A stretch of 64,000 nt of DNA from Thiocystis violascens (GCA_020721065.1 DYNM01000006.1:57744-121743); one strand, 5' to 3'. Shown: positions 52,960-62,921, numbered from the stretch's first letter. Made by a program: numbers and translations. Notes: a model not told the origin generated them from the sequence alone.

Positions 52960-54924
52960 ATGTTGATGGGTTTATCTTCGTTTGACACGCTGTTGGAATT
53001 GTTGCGCCAAGGACAATTCACACAAGCCGAATATCTTGCTCATCAAATCACGCAACATGATCCAGAAAATTCCTTTGCTTGGAAAACACTCGGTACGTTA
53101 ATCATGCGTGATCCTGAGCGTATTCAAGCCGCGTTGCCGTTGTTAGAGCGTGCGCAACAATTAGCTCCCACAGATGTCGATATACTCAATAGTTTAGGGC
53201 ACGCTTATTGTGAATTAAATCGTCTTGATGAATCTTATAACTTTTATGTGCAAGCTGTGGCACTGCAGCCAAATAATGCTGAAATTTGGAATAACAAAGG
53301 TTTGGTTGAGGAAAAGCGGAAGCACTGGGAAGCTGCGTTGGAAAGTTATCAACAGGCAGTAGCATTAAAACCTAATTATGTAAAAGCATTAAATAATTGC
53401 GGCAATGTGCTGCAAGCACTGAATCAGTTTGAAACTGCGTTGTCTTATTATACAAAGGTGTTAGCGATTGATCCCAGTTTTCCTGATGCACATTATAATT
53501 GTGGCTGCTTATTACAACGCCTCAAATGCTGGACAACAGCTCAAATCTGTTTTGAACATGCTATCACTCTTAAGAAAGATCATGTTGGCGCACTAAATAA
53601 CTTTGGCTTTTTGTTGATTGCGCAGGGATTACTGGATGAGGCTTTAAAGCATTTTGCACAGATTATGCAAATAAACCCAAATATGGAAGCTGCACATTCT
53701 AATACATTATTTACGCTAAATTATCATCCCGATCAAGCAGCAGAAACTATTTTTGCTGCATACAGCACCTTTAATCAACAGTTTGGCATCCCGCAGCAGG
53801 AAAAATGGCGACCACATCTCAATCGTAACGACCCAGAACGGTGTTTGCATATTGGTTATGTGTCGCCAGATTTTTGTGCGCATTCTTTAAGATTTTTTCT
53901 TGAACCTTTGCTCGCACATCACGATAAAGCGGTCGTTGAAGTGACGGCATATAGTCAAACATTACGACAAGATGTAATGACAGCGCGTTATCAATCCTAT
54001 GTCGATCATTGGGTAGACACTAAACCCTTCAATGATGATGAGCTTGCAGCAAAAATTCGCGCTGATGGAATTGATATTTTAGTTGAATTAGCCGGGCATT
54101 CCGCTGGAAATCGCTTATTGATGTTCACTCGCCGCCCCGCGCCAGTTTCAATATCATGGTTGGGTTATGGTTATACTACCGGCTTAACGGCGATTGATTA
54201 TTTTCTCACTGATTCAATAATGGTTCCCGCAGGTAGTGAAACATTATTTGCCGAGCAGCCGTGGCGAATTGCTGTGCCATCAATGGTGTATCGACCGGAT
54301 GGCGGTATCGGTGCAGTCAATTCGTTGCCAGCATTAGAATGCGGCTTTATTACTTTTGGAACCCTCACTCGCGGTATTCGGATCAATCATCGCGTCATTC
54401 GCGTGTGGTCGAGTATTTTGCAACGCTTACCTCATTCGCGTTTAGTAGTGAATAGCGACGCCTTTAATAGTATAGAGCGGCAGCAGGCGTTAGCAGATCG
54501 GTTTGCTGTTTATGGCATTGCGCCAGAGCAATTGATTATTGGCTTTAATAGCCCGCCATACGATGTCTTGCGCGGAATAGATATTGCGCTGGATTGTTTT
54601 CCGCACAATTCAGGGACGACGTTAATTGAGTCGCTGTATTTAGGATTGCCGTTTATCACTTTAGCAGATCGTCCCAGCGTGGGACGGATTGGCAGTATGA
54701 TTTTGCACGGTGCAGGACATCCTGAATGGATTGCGTACAGCGAAGAAGATTACATTGAAAAGACAATTGCGCTTGCGAGTGATTTACCCCGTTTAGCTGC
54801 AATTCGCGCTAATTTGCGCACTGAATTAGAAGCAAGTGTATGGCGCGATGAAGTGGGTTTTACGCGCCGCGTTGAACAGGCTTATCGTGAAATGTGGCGA
54901 CGCTGGTGTGCAACAACTATTTAG
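52960..54924 (+). CDS. TPR-GT41 (SPINDLY/OGT-like) glycosyltransferase, copy 2
   Basis: About 654 residues. Six or more TPR motifs to about 280, then the same GT41 half as the gene before (IGYVSPDFCAHSLRFFLEPLLAHHDK, RPSVGRIGSMILHGAGHPEWIA). Its catalytic half is very close to copy 1, while the TPR part is shorter and different, so the two should meet different acceptors with the same donor. Start is one of several nearby ATG or GTG codons with no good ribosome-binding site; ATG at 52960 is taken. Last gene of the island; a hairpin follows the stop. Confidence 0.85.
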   Translation: MLMGLSSFDTLLELLRQGQFTQAEYLAHQITQHDPENSFAWKTLGTLIMRDPERIQAALPLLERAQQLAPTDVDILNSLGHAYCELNRLDESYNFYVQAVALQPNNAEIWNNKGLVEEKRKHWEAALESYQQAVALKPNYVKALNNCGNVLQALNQFETALSYYTKVLAIDPSFPDAHYNCGCLLQRLKCWTTAQICFEHAITLKKDHVGALNNFGFLLIAQGLLDEALKHFAQIMQINPNMEAAHSNTLFTLNYHPDQAAETIFAAYSTFNQQFGIPQQEKWRPHLNRNDPERCLHIGYVSPDFCAHSLRFFLEPLLAHHDKAVVEVTAYSQTLRQDVMTARYQSYVDHWVDTKPFNDDELAAKIRADGIDILVELAGHSAGNRLLMFTRRPAPVSISWLGYGYTTGLTAIDYFLTDSIMVPAGSETLFAEQPWRIAVPSMVYRPDGGIGAVNSLPALECGFITFGTLTRGIRINHRVIRVWSSILQRLPHSRLVVNSDAFNSIERQQALADRFAVYGIAPEQLIIGFNSPPYDVLRGIDIALDCFPHNSGTTLIESLYLGLPFITLADRPSVGRIGSMILHGAGHPEWIAYSEEDYIEKTIALASDLPRLAAIRANLRTELEASVWRDEVGFTRRVEQAYREMWRRWCATTI

Positions 54925-54951
54925 AAATCGCTGCATTATTTCAGCGATTTC
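54924..54951. terminator. Hairpin between convergent genes
   Basis: 10-bp stem GAAATCGCTG / CAGCGATTTC with an 8-base loop, one base into the stop codon of the glycosyltransferase gene. No T tract, so a bidirectional but weak terminator. Confidence 0.55.
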
Positions 54952-54976
54952 TGGAAGTGGATGATTATCTAAATGA

Positions 54977-56635
54977 TTATTTAGACATTGGAATGATTGG
55001 TTGAACAATTCCGGTTGGTTGATTTTGCAAGACGTCGGTATGCACATTGCGCGGTGGCGTGATACTCGCATCGCGCCCAGCTCGAAAAGATTGCGCCTGT
55101 ACAATTAACCAATATGCTTTATTAAGCGCCAGTGCGCGTGCGGCAGAGGGCAATAGTAAGACGCTGATGTCTTGATGTAACTTTTTTAACTCGGTCGGAC
55201 GTAATTGCCCTTTTGTATCAAAAAAGCGTTCAATGACTTCGGTATTTGCCCGAAATTCATCTCCCGCGCCATTGACCATTAAATAACGGCTATATTCATA
55301 AGTTCCATCCGCTAATTGCGGTTCGGGAATTCCTGCTAAACCATATTGGCTCCAATGAAACCAACCTTGTTGGGCAGCATCTGCGCCGAGCCGTCGCGGA
55401 AAAGAAAAAATGGTATCGGTCGTCGCGCCAATTCCGCCATGACAGCCCATGCAAAACAGCGTTTCTTCTTGCGATTGTGGGCGCAATTGCCCATCTTGCG
55501 CTTCAATAAAACCTTGATAAATCCAACCTTGAGTAAACATGCCGCGTTCAAAATCGCCCGGTACATTTTTGAGTACATCAGGATCAAGCGCCCGTTCTGC
55601 ACCTTCTCGCGTATTAATTCCTTTCAGTTCGGCGTAGGTGTACCAACTGGTTTTGCGGGCATAACGCAATTCTTTCATGCGCGGCGCTAATTGCACCTGT
55701 CCGGCAGCGTCAAGATCAAGATAACGGACGCTGTGCAAAAATTCCGTCCCTTCTGGAAATAGTCCAGCGGCAAGATGCAGTGCTCCGGCGTGTTGCAATT
55801 CTTGCGCACGTCCCACCAATGACGACTGGCGATCAGGGCGCGGCGGCCATATCAATGCCACCTTTTGCGCAATGGTTAAGCGTCCATCGCCGTTCACGTC
55901 CACGCCCAGCACGCGCTCATCAACCGGATCAATGGCGATGTCTTGTCGCCGCACAAATGCTTCCACCAGCGCCAAATTAACGCGATAAATCAACGGGTCA
56001 AACTGCCCGGCGCGATTTTCCCGCAGCGGAGCGGCAAGACGAATCAACACGTCGTCAGTGGAGCCGTTGGTTGGCCAAAACGTGCCCGGAAACGGGTGAT
56101 ACGCGAAAGCTCGCCAGCCGGTGTAGCTGCCAGCGGGATCACGATCAAACCCTTGATTATCAAAATGAAAATACGCATCCGGGCGATAACCATCCCAGCG
56201 TCCGTCGCCTTGATGATCCCAAGTTGGCGGCAGCGGCGCGTTCAACGTTTGCGCCAGCGCGATGCGCCCGTCAGCAGTGTGATAGTTATCGGTGCGCACC
56301 CAATTTAGGATCGTTTCGTCACTGATGGCAGCCACCGCCGCGTTGCGATCAAGCCACAAATTGCGCCAAGGATTGTGCAACGCTGCTTCTGGCAAGCTGT
56401 AATTCAGTTGTAAATCATGGTCATCCAGATAATTCGGAATGCGCCCGGTGGTGTGGCAAGTGAAACACGGATTGAACACCGCGCCGTCGGCATCTGTTGT
56501 TTTGGTGTAACACTGGGCGCTGATATAAGCCGTCGGGTTATCAAGGCGCGTGTTGCTGAGATCAAGCAGGGAAGCGGCGGCACTACTCGTAGCAGCGACG
56601 CTCCACAGCAGCATTGTGGCGGTGATTTTGGTCAT
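54977..56635 (-). CDS. Periplasmic dihaem cytochrome c-like protein
   Basis: 552 residues. Signal peptide at 1-21 (MLLWSVAATSSAAAS). Two haem-binding CxxCH motifs: C57-C60-H61 and C395-C398-H399. Between lies a large domain with DVNGDGRLTI (EF-hand-like, DxNxDG) and no match I can name. Electron transfer or an oxidase function in the periplasm is likely. The last 250 residues are helical. Preceded on the same strand by a PhoX-like gene but separated by a terminator. GC-rich in its N-terminal half, AT-richer in the C-terminal half. Confidence 0.75.
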   Translation of the reverse strand: MTKITATMLLWSVAATSSAAASLLDLSNTRLDNPTAYISAQCYTKTTDADGAVFNPCFTCHTTGRIPNYLDDHDLQLNYSLPEAALHNPWRNLWLDRNAAVAAISDETILNWVRTDNYHTADGRIALAQTLNAPLPPTWDHQGDGRWDGYRPDAYFHFDNQGFDRDPAGSYTGWRAFAYHPFPGTFWPTNGSTDDVLIRLAAPLRENRAGQFDPLIYRVNLALVEAFVRRQDIAIDPVDERVLGVDVNGDGRLTIAQKVALIWPPRPDRQSSLVGRAQELQHAGALHLAAGLFPEGTEFLHSVRYLDLDAAGQVQLAPRMKELRYARKTSWYTYAELKGINTREGAERALDPDVLKNVPGDFERGMFTQGWIYQGFIEAQDGQLRPQSQEETLFCMGCHGGIGATTDTIFSFPRRLGADAAQQGWFHWSQYGLAGIPEPQLADGTYEYSRYLMVNGAGDEFRANTEVIERFFDTKGQLRPTELKKLHQDISVLLLPSAARALALNKAYWLIVQAQSFRAGRDASITPPRNVHTDVLQNQPTGIVQPIIPMSK

Positions 56636-56654
56636 GGCAGAAATAACTCACGGC

Positions 56655-56688
56655 AAAACGGGAGTGCGGCTAAATGCTGCACTCCCGT
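56655..56688 (-). terminator. Intrinsic terminator after the PhoX-like gene
   Basis: On the minus strand, ACGGGAGTGC / GCACTCCCGT 10-bp stem with an 11-base loop and TTTT, between the PhoX-like gene and the cytochrome gene. They may therefore be only partly co-transcribed. Confidence 0.75.
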
Positions 56689-56718
56689 GATTATTTTAAG
56701 AGTTTAACTGAAACCCAG

Positions 56719-58560
56719 TTAATCTAAACGCGGGAACGGACCGATATAACCAACGTGTGATTCTTTATCGTCGGGAGCGGTAGCCTGATCTTCATCTGAT
56801 TCACCGTAGGGATGTTGCGTGACCAGCGTGAGATAGCCAAAACCGTTGATATTTTTATGCCAAAACGGTGACGTGGTTTCAGCGCCATAAGGCGTGGTAG
56901 CAATGCGGGTAAGATGCGTCGTATTGAGATCATAACTCCACACCGCATCATTTTGATGACCGCTGGTATCTTCGCCGATGATAAGCGTTTTATAGCCGGG
57001 TAAATAACTGAGATTATCAGGCTGTGAAATCTGATCGACATCACAAGTGTTTTCCGCTAACTCGGTGCCGCTGTAATCTTTAGGCGTCCCCACTACAACA
57101 CCATACATATTAGCGGCGACATAATTACTGCTAATCCATTTACCACCACTATCTTTTATCAAGCGCCGCACATCCATACCGTAAACCGCACCGCATTTAT
57201 TTGCCTGCGCCAGCCGAATATGATTGGGGCCGCCAAGATCACGAGCGCCGTTATCTTCCATACCATAACGCAATTCACTCATGGAGACATACAACACCCG
57301 ATCAGCAGCGTTATAGGTTAAACCTTCCTCTTTCCGAAATTCAGTCGTTGCACCTAAATGCGCCGCATATAATCTGGTTTCTAAACGCGAGGCTAATTTT
57401 GCTTTGCCGGGCTGCAACCGCGTACATAAAAATCCTTCATCGTAAGTATTGGTGCTGACAAAGCCGCTCGGACAGGTTCCAGCCGTCGCATCAAGCGGAT
57501 CGGCGCGTTCAAATAAATCATTAAAAGTGGTTTTCGCATCCACAGCAGCGCGGATTTCCGCATCGGTGGCATGACCGAGATTTACCCAAGTGATATTAGC
57601 CGTTCCCGCACCCGCGCCCGATGTTTGATTCCACCGCGCCGCATACAGCGTTCCAGAACTGAGATTGCGGACGCGGTCGGCAACAAACATAAATAAGCCA
57701 ACGTTGGTACCATCATCGGATAAATAGACCGTGCGCTGATCTGGCATTACATACGCCAATTCGTGCGCAAATCGTCCCAACGCAAAATGCTTAGTAACGC
57801 GATGCTCACCAGTGTTAGAAGTCACGCGAATTTCAGGAATCCAGCCAAAGTAATAACCTAAATAAGCGGCATTTTCTGCCGTGTTCGGTACTTGGTTATA
57901 ATCAGCAATCGCCTGAATATGTGCATCGTGCCAAGTTGGATCATTAAACCAAGCGTTATTTGCCGCGAGCGGATTTAAAATCGCCATCGGCGGTTCATAT
58001 TCTTCCGAACCCAAATGCGTATTCCAAGGCGTAGTCATACCAGCGCAGTTGACATAAGTGCCTAACACATCAGAAAAATCGACCGAACGGGTTGCCACCG
58101 CAGACAAATGACCATCATCAGCTTGTTCTAACTTGGTGATATACGCACCGCCGACACTGCACTCCAATTGCGTCACCGCAAACAATGTGCTGCCATATTT
58201 CAGCAACGAAGTGTGATCGGGGCCCGAACCGTTAGTACACACCAGCGGACTACCATCTTCTTCGCGCAGCGGCTGCCCCGCATTATTTTTCAATAACCCA
58301 AAAATCTCGGTTTGATCGTCACTACCGCCGAGCAACGGTAATACCTGATTGGTGCGCAGCAAATCGTAATAACCAATTGGATAATTGACACCATTGATAG
58401 TGACTTGCGTGGTGGCACGAATTGCGCGTTTTTCTTCCAAAGTCAGCGGGACGCTAATTCCCGTAAATGCTAAACTCAACTCCTTTTCATCTGCTACAAT
58501 GGTCGCACTATTCAATAACAGCGCGACTGCGGATACATGCCAAACAAAATGCCTATTCAT
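56719..58560 (-). CDS. PhoX-like (DUF839) periplasmic protein
   Basis: 613 residues, beta-propeller fold of the PhoX phosphatases. Seen: the motif NCAGMTTPWNTHLGSEEYEP (iron/calcium site region), GRFAHELAYV, DDGTNVGLFMFVAD. PhoX hydrolyses phosphate monoesters using Fe and Ca. Unlike usual PhoX proteins, which are exported by Tat, the N-terminus here (MNRHFVWHVSAVALLLNS) has no twin arginine, so Sec export is likely. GTG at 58563 and ATG at 58560 are both possible. Opposite the SohB gene, 268 bases away. Phosphatase activity is inferred. Confidence 0.8.
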   Translation of the reverse strand: MNRHFVWHVSAVALLLNSATIVADEKELSLAFTGISVPLTLEEKRAIRATTQVTINGVNYPIGYYDLLRTNQVLPLLGGSDDQTEIFGLLKNNAGQPLREEDGSPLVCTNGSGPDHTSLLKYGSTLFAVTQLECSVGGAYITKLEQADDGHLSAVATRSVDFSDVLGTYVNCAGMTTPWNTHLGSEEYEPPMAILNPLAANNAWFNDPTWHDAHIQAIADYNQVPNTAENAAYLGYYFGWIPEIRVTSNTGEHRVTKHFALGRFAHELAYVMPDQRTVYLSDDGTNVGLFMFVADRVRNLSSGTLYAARWNQTSGAGAGTANITWVNLGHATDAEIRAAVDAKTTFNDLFERADPLDATAGTCPSGFVSTNTYDEGFLCTRLQPGKAKLASRLETRLYAAHLGATTEFRKEEGLTYNAADRVLYVSMSELRYGMEDNGARDLGGPNHIRLAQANKCGAVYGMDVRRLIKDSGGKWISSNYVAANMYGVVVGTPKDYSGTELAENTCDVDQISQPDNLSYLPGYKTLIIGEDTSGHQNDAVWSYDLNTTHLTRIATTPYGAETTSPFWHKNINGFGYLTLVTQHPYGESDEDQATAPDDKESHVGYIGPFPRLD

Positions 58561-58827
58561 CACAACAAAACTCCAAAATATAGTGATCTAGCACTCACAC
58601 AATAGTGAAATACGCCACAAGCTATTCACGCGATTACAATCGACATCTTAATGGATCATTGTGACAAAATAGGTGACGAACAAATGACAGTACATTAAAA
58701 GTAACGCAGTTAAAAAAGCTGTCCGGTAGCAGTTGTGAGTCACACACATCGTTGCCACTGACAACTGGCATTGACGCGCTTTTCCGGGTTTACTTGTCGG
58801 TCATTCGCTCCTGCTGTCCCTGCTGCC

Positions 58828-59832
58828 ATGATGGATGTATTACTCAACGCCACGCTCGCTTACGGCCTATTCCTCGCCAAAACTCTCACCATCGTGCTCG
58901 CTGGCGTTGCCTTGATCGTGCTGGCGCTGCGCTCCCGCTCCGACAACGCTGAAGAATTGGAAATCATTGATCTCAATGAACAATATCGAGAGTTGACCAC
59001 TGCACTCAAAGCCGCATCGTTAGCACCTAAAGCCTTCAAAGCCTTCCGCAAAGCCGAGCGCCGTCGTGAGCAAACGCGGCTTCAAACTGCCGCCGATTCT
59101 CCATCTAAACGCTTGTTTATCATCGACTTTAATGGCGACATTCGCGCCAGCGACGTTGCCGCGCTGCGCGTGTTAGTCACCGCACTGCTGCTCGAAGCCC
59201 AACCCAGCGATGCCGTGTTAGTGCGACTTGACAACGCCGGCGGCATGGTCAGCGAACACGGTTTAGCGGCCGCACAATTGGCACGGTTGCGGACGCACGG
59301 CATCGCGCTCACCGTCGCAGTGGATAAAATCGCCGCCAGCGGTGGCTACCTCATGGCGTGCGTCGCCGACCGTATTATTGCCGCCCCATTTGCTATTTTA
59401 GGTTCAATTGGCGTTTTAGCTGAATTACCCAATTTTCATCGCTTTTTAGAACAACACGGCGTTGATTTTGAATTACACACCGCTGGCGAGAACAAACGCA
59501 CACTCACGTTATTTGGTGAAAATACGGAAGAAGGAAGGCGCAAATTAAAAGCACAATTAACTGACACCCATCAGTTATTTCAAGAATTTGTGGGTTTATA
59601 TCGTCCACAATTAGAGATAACTCGCGTTGCTACTGGTGACCATTGGCACGGCACCCAAGCACTTGAACTAGGTTTAATTGATGACATTCAAACCAGCGAT
59701 GATTTTTTACTCGCAGCATATCCTGAATGGCAACTCTTAAAACTCAACTACACTGTGCGCAAAAAAGCACTTGAACGGATACTGGCAAGTATTCAAGCCA
59801 CCATTGATCATTGGTTAGTGACTTGGCGCTGA
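58828..59832 (+). CDS. sohB: SohB-like membrane protease (S49)
   Basis: 334 residues. A membrane helix at about 12-32, then a ClpP-fold S49 domain. Catalytic dyad Ser171 in AASGGYLMA and Lys223 in GENKRTL, spaced as in SohB/SppA. Length and the single domain fit SohB rather than SppA. No strong ribosome-binding site; two consecutive ATG codons. Acts on membrane and signal peptides by analogy with SppA. GC-rich to about base 59385, AT-richer beyond. Confidence 0.9.
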   Translation: MMDVLLNATLAYGLFLAKTLTIVLAGVALIVLALRSRSDNAEELEIIDLNEQYRELTTALKAASLAPKAFKAFRKAERRREQTRLQTAADSPSKRLFIIDFNGDIRASDVAALRVLVTALLLEAQPSDAVLVRLDNAGGMVSEHGLAAAQLARLRTHGIALTVAVDKIAASGGYLMACVADRIIAAPFAILGSIGVLAELPNFHRFLEQHGVDFELHTAGENKRTLTLFGENTEEGRRKLKAQLTDTHQLFQEFVGLYRPQLEITRVATGDHWHGTQALELGLIDDIQTSDDFLLAAYPEWQLLKLNYTVRKKALERILASIQATIDHWLVTWR

Positions 59833-59873
59833 CCCTTGCCAATTACTGATTGACAACACAACTGGAGACACAG

Positions 59874-62027
59874 GTGTCGAATTTAACGATTTACTTTGAA
59901 CGCCCTGCAACTTGGGCTGAAACCATTTATATTCATTATTGGAATGCAGAACACAGCAGCGCAAAAAGTAATTGGCCAGGAATACGCATGGAGGCACAAG
60001 GCAAAAATTGGTATCGCTGCCAATTTGTTGGTGTGAATGCGCTGCATTGTGTATTTAATGACGGACATGGTAAACAAACTGCTGATCAATATCGCAACAG
60101 CAATGGTTGGTATGATGCCAATGGTCAATGGTCAGCAACAAAACCAGTACCGCATAAGCCAATTACTCATAACACCACATCATCACGTCCGGTGATTTCT
60201 CATCCGCCACCACCATTGTCAAACCGCGTTGATTTTCGAGAAGAAACTATTTATTTTCTGCTCACCACACGCTTTTATGATGGCGATCCATCAAATAACT
60301 TTTTTTGCCGTGACCGAATTGAATTTAATAGCGCCGGTCAACCAGTTGATCCACATTGGCGCGGTGATTTCAAAGGGTTAATTCAGCGCCTTGATTACAT
60401 TCGTGATCTCGGTTTTACGGCAATTTGGATCACGCCACCAGTAGAAAACCGCTCAGGTTTAGATTATCACGGTTATCACGCTTATGATTGGACACGCATT
60501 GATCCGCGTTTAGAATCGCCCGATGCAACTTATCAACATTTAATTGATGCTGCCCACGCTCGCGGCATTAAAATCATTCAAGATGTGGTGGTCAATCATT
60601 CCTGCCAATACGGAATTCGCGGACAAGTTCATATCGACCATTTACCGATTAAGTATTACGTCCCGCACGGCTCTGAACCCGGGCGCGTGAATCACGGTCC
60701 CTATCAAGGCAATCTCGGTAATTATGCGTGGGAAAATCGGGATGATATTGACAATCCATTGGCACCTGCGTGGTATCAGGAACGCCATTCCCGCGATCCT
60801 GAAGGAATTGAACCGTTAATTGATCCTAAAACCGGAGAAACAGTGCCAAAAGCGGGTTATAACCCGGGGCGATTTTTTGGGGTTGATTCACAGACGCTTG
60901 ATCCCAATTGGTATCACCAAGATGGTTTTATTTGTGGTGGTGATTGGGAAAGCACTAACCCATTGCAACAAAAACATCTTGCCGGTGATTGCATTGATTT
61001 AGCAACTGAACGCCAAAACGTGAAAGACTATTTAATTAACGCCATTAACCGTTATTTAGATATGGGCGTGGATGCGCTGCGCATTGACACCGTAAAACAT
61101 GTTGAGCGCGATAATTTGTTGGAGTATGTCAATGCGTGGAAAGCGCATAAACCCGGTTTATTTGTTTTTGGTGAGAATTTAGTGAAGGGCTATGGCTGGG
61201 GCGATCTCGGCGGTGGCGATAATGGTCCGTCACAAATTCGTCCGTGGTGGTACACGCGACTTGGTGATGATCCGCGTAATCCCGAATCCGGCGGTGATTC
61301 TGGTTTTCCGCAATTGGATTTTGGATTGTTTTCAACTTTCCGCGATACCGTTAGCAAGGGTACTTATGCGGGCACGGCGCATATTCTTAGCATGGATTGG
61401 ATTTATGGTGATGTGACGCAATTAGTCACGTTTTTACAGAATCACGATGTTGGCCCTGATAATGATTTCAAATATCGCTTCAAAGGCGAACAATGGATGG
61501 CAGCGGCGGCATATAACTTGATTTGGACGGCGCGGGGTATTCCATGTTTGTATTACGGGGAAGAAATTGAGTTTATGAAAGGTGCGCCGCAGGATATTGA
61601 AGGAGAACGCGATACTTTGAGCCAAACCGGTCGCGCTTATTTTGGTGATCATCTCAGCGATGAATGCCTAGCAAGTACGCAAGCGCATCCGTTGTATCGT
61701 CATATTCAGCGCCTCAATTTAATTCGGCGGGCAATTCCGGCATTGCAAAAAGCGCAGATGACGCATTTAGCAGAATGGGGTAGCGGAATGCGCTTTGTCC
61801 GCGATCATGCCGCTAGTGGCAGCTTTGCGGTGGTGGGGCTGGCAATTGGTTCGGCGCAGCAAATCGCTATCGACGGTGTTCCATCTGGCATTTATCGTGA
61901 CGCCGTTACGGGTGCCGAACTGCATAGCGATGGGCATTTAAGTTTTAGCGTCAAAGCGAATTCAGCAGGGATTTATGTTCTCAATGGTCCGGGCAAAATC
62001 GGCGACGATGGTATGTATTTGCGTTAA
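59874..62027 (+). CDS. GH13 alpha-amylase with N-terminal starch-binding module
   Basis: 717 residues. A module of about 85 residues (LTIYFERPATWAETIYIHYW and YRNSNGWYDANGQW) resembles starch-binding CBM25/26. A Pro-rich linker follows, then a GH13 barrel with catalytic Asp405 (RIDTVKH), Glu434 (FGENL) and Asp525 (NHDVGPD), and a C-terminal beta domain. Hydrolyses alpha-1,4-glucans. No signal peptide, so it probably acts in the cytoplasm on glycogen or imported maltodextrins. GTG is chosen because GGAG is eight bases before it; an in-frame TTG lies 24 bases upstream. Alone between sohB and the HDOD gene. Confidence 0.85.
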   Translation: MSNLTIYFERPATWAETIYIHYWNAEHSSAKSNWPGIRMEAQGKNWYRCQFVGVNALHCVFNDGHGKQTADQYRNSNGWYDANGQWSATKPVPHKPITHNTTSSRPVISHPPPPLSNRVDFREETIYFLLTTRFYDGDPSNNFFCRDRIEFNSAGQPVDPHWRGDFKGLIQRLDYIRDLGFTAIWITPPVENRSGLDYHGYHAYDWTRIDPRLESPDATYQHLIDAAHARGIKIIQDVVVNHSCQYGIRGQVHIDHLPIKYYVPHGSEPGRVNHGPYQGNLGNYAWENRDDIDNPLAPAWYQERHSRDPEGIEPLIDPKTGETVPKAGYNPGRFFGVDSQTLDPNWYHQDGFICGGDWESTNPLQQKHLAGDCIDLATERQNVKDYLINAINRYLDMGVDALRIDTVKHVERDNLLEYVNAWKAHKPGLFVFGENLVKGYGWGDLGGGDNGPSQIRPWWYTRLGDDPRNPESGGDSGFPQLDFGLFSTFRDTVSKGTYAGTAHILSMDWIYGDVTQLVTFLQNHDVGPDNDFKYRFKGEQWMAAAAYNLIWTARGIPCLYYGEEIEFMKGAPQDIEGERDTLSQTGRAYFGDHLSDECLASTQAHPLYRHIQRLNLIRRAIPALQKAQMTHLAEWGSGMRFVRDHAASGSFAVVGLAIGSAQQIAIDGVPSGIYRDAVTGAELHSDGHLSFSVKANSAGIYVLNGPGKIGDDGMYLR

Positions 62028-62072
62028 ATCACGTCGAGTTGCCGCCTAATTACAAAACGAGGTCGGGCAGTT

Positions 62073-62921
62073 ATGCCACATTACCCTTCAAAACAAGCAC
62101 TTGAGAAGTCGTTTCAATTAATTCGTCATGCGCAGGTACCACAGATTCCAGACGTGGTGCTGGCACTGCGGGCGGAATTAAAACGACCCTCACCTGATTT
62201 ACGCATTCTCTCGGATTTAATTGCACAAGATGTCGGCTTGACTGGACATATCCTTAAAAAAGTGAATTCGCCTTTGTTTTCTCGCGCTAATAAAATCACT
62301 AGCTTGTCGCAAGCGATCAGTTTGATGGGAATTAAACGACTCATCAATTTAGTCACTGCCGAAGCGGTAGAGCAGATGTTGAGTAGTTCCAGTGGTGCTG
62401 CGCGGGTGGTGTGGGAATCAATTATGGAGCAGGCGCAAATTGCGGTGAGTGTGACGCGCTATGTTGCCAATACGAATCCAGAAGATGTGTATTTGTTCGG
62501 GATCATGCACGATGTGGGTAGTTTGATCTTTGCAGAACAATTGCCCAATTACAGTTATGAGTGGGTATTGCGTGCCAGTGCGCCAGCATCCTTGTTGGAT
62601 TATGAGCAGGCAGCTTTGCAGATTGATCATGCTACTGTCGGTTTTTTATTGGCGAGCATTTGGCAATTGCCAGAACAATTTGCGCTGGCAATTTTTCATC
62701 ATCACGATCCGCATTATCAGCGTTTAGAGGATGCGCGAGTGCGTTGTTTAATTGGAATTACGCAATTGACTCATGCGTTGATGGCGTTACCATTTGGCGC
62801 ACAGGATGAACCAGAAATGGCGTTATATCGAGATATAGCCCGCCGTGAGTTGGACTTATCGGAAGAAGATTGGCTCAGTTTGTGTAAACAAATTCACAAT
62901 GATTCTAGTGCGCAGAATTAG
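62073..62921 (+). CDS. HDOD-domain protein
   Basis: 282 residues. Degenerate HD domain of the HDOD type: LSDLIAQDVGLTGHILKKVNSPLFSRANKITSLSQAISLMG is the classic core, with YLFGIMHDVGSLIFAE and FHHHDPHYQ. HDOD proteins act in cyclic-nucleotide or other signalling but usually lack the catalytic metal site. No attached GGDEF, EAL or response-regulator domain is present. Function not known. Confidence 0.85.
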   Translation: MPHYPSKQALEKSFQLIRHAQVPQIPDVVLALRAELKRPSPDLRILSDLIAQDVGLTGHILKKVNSPLFSRANKITSLSQAISLMGIKRLINLVTAEAVEQMLSSSSGAARVVWESIMEQAQIAVSVTRYVANTNPEDVYLFGIMHDVGSLIFAEQLPNYSYEWVLRASAPASLLDYEQAALQIDHATVGFLLASIWQLPEQFALAIFHHHDPHYQRLEDARVRCLIGITQLTHALMALPFGAQDEPEMALYRDIARRELDLSEEDWLSLCKQIHNDSSAQN

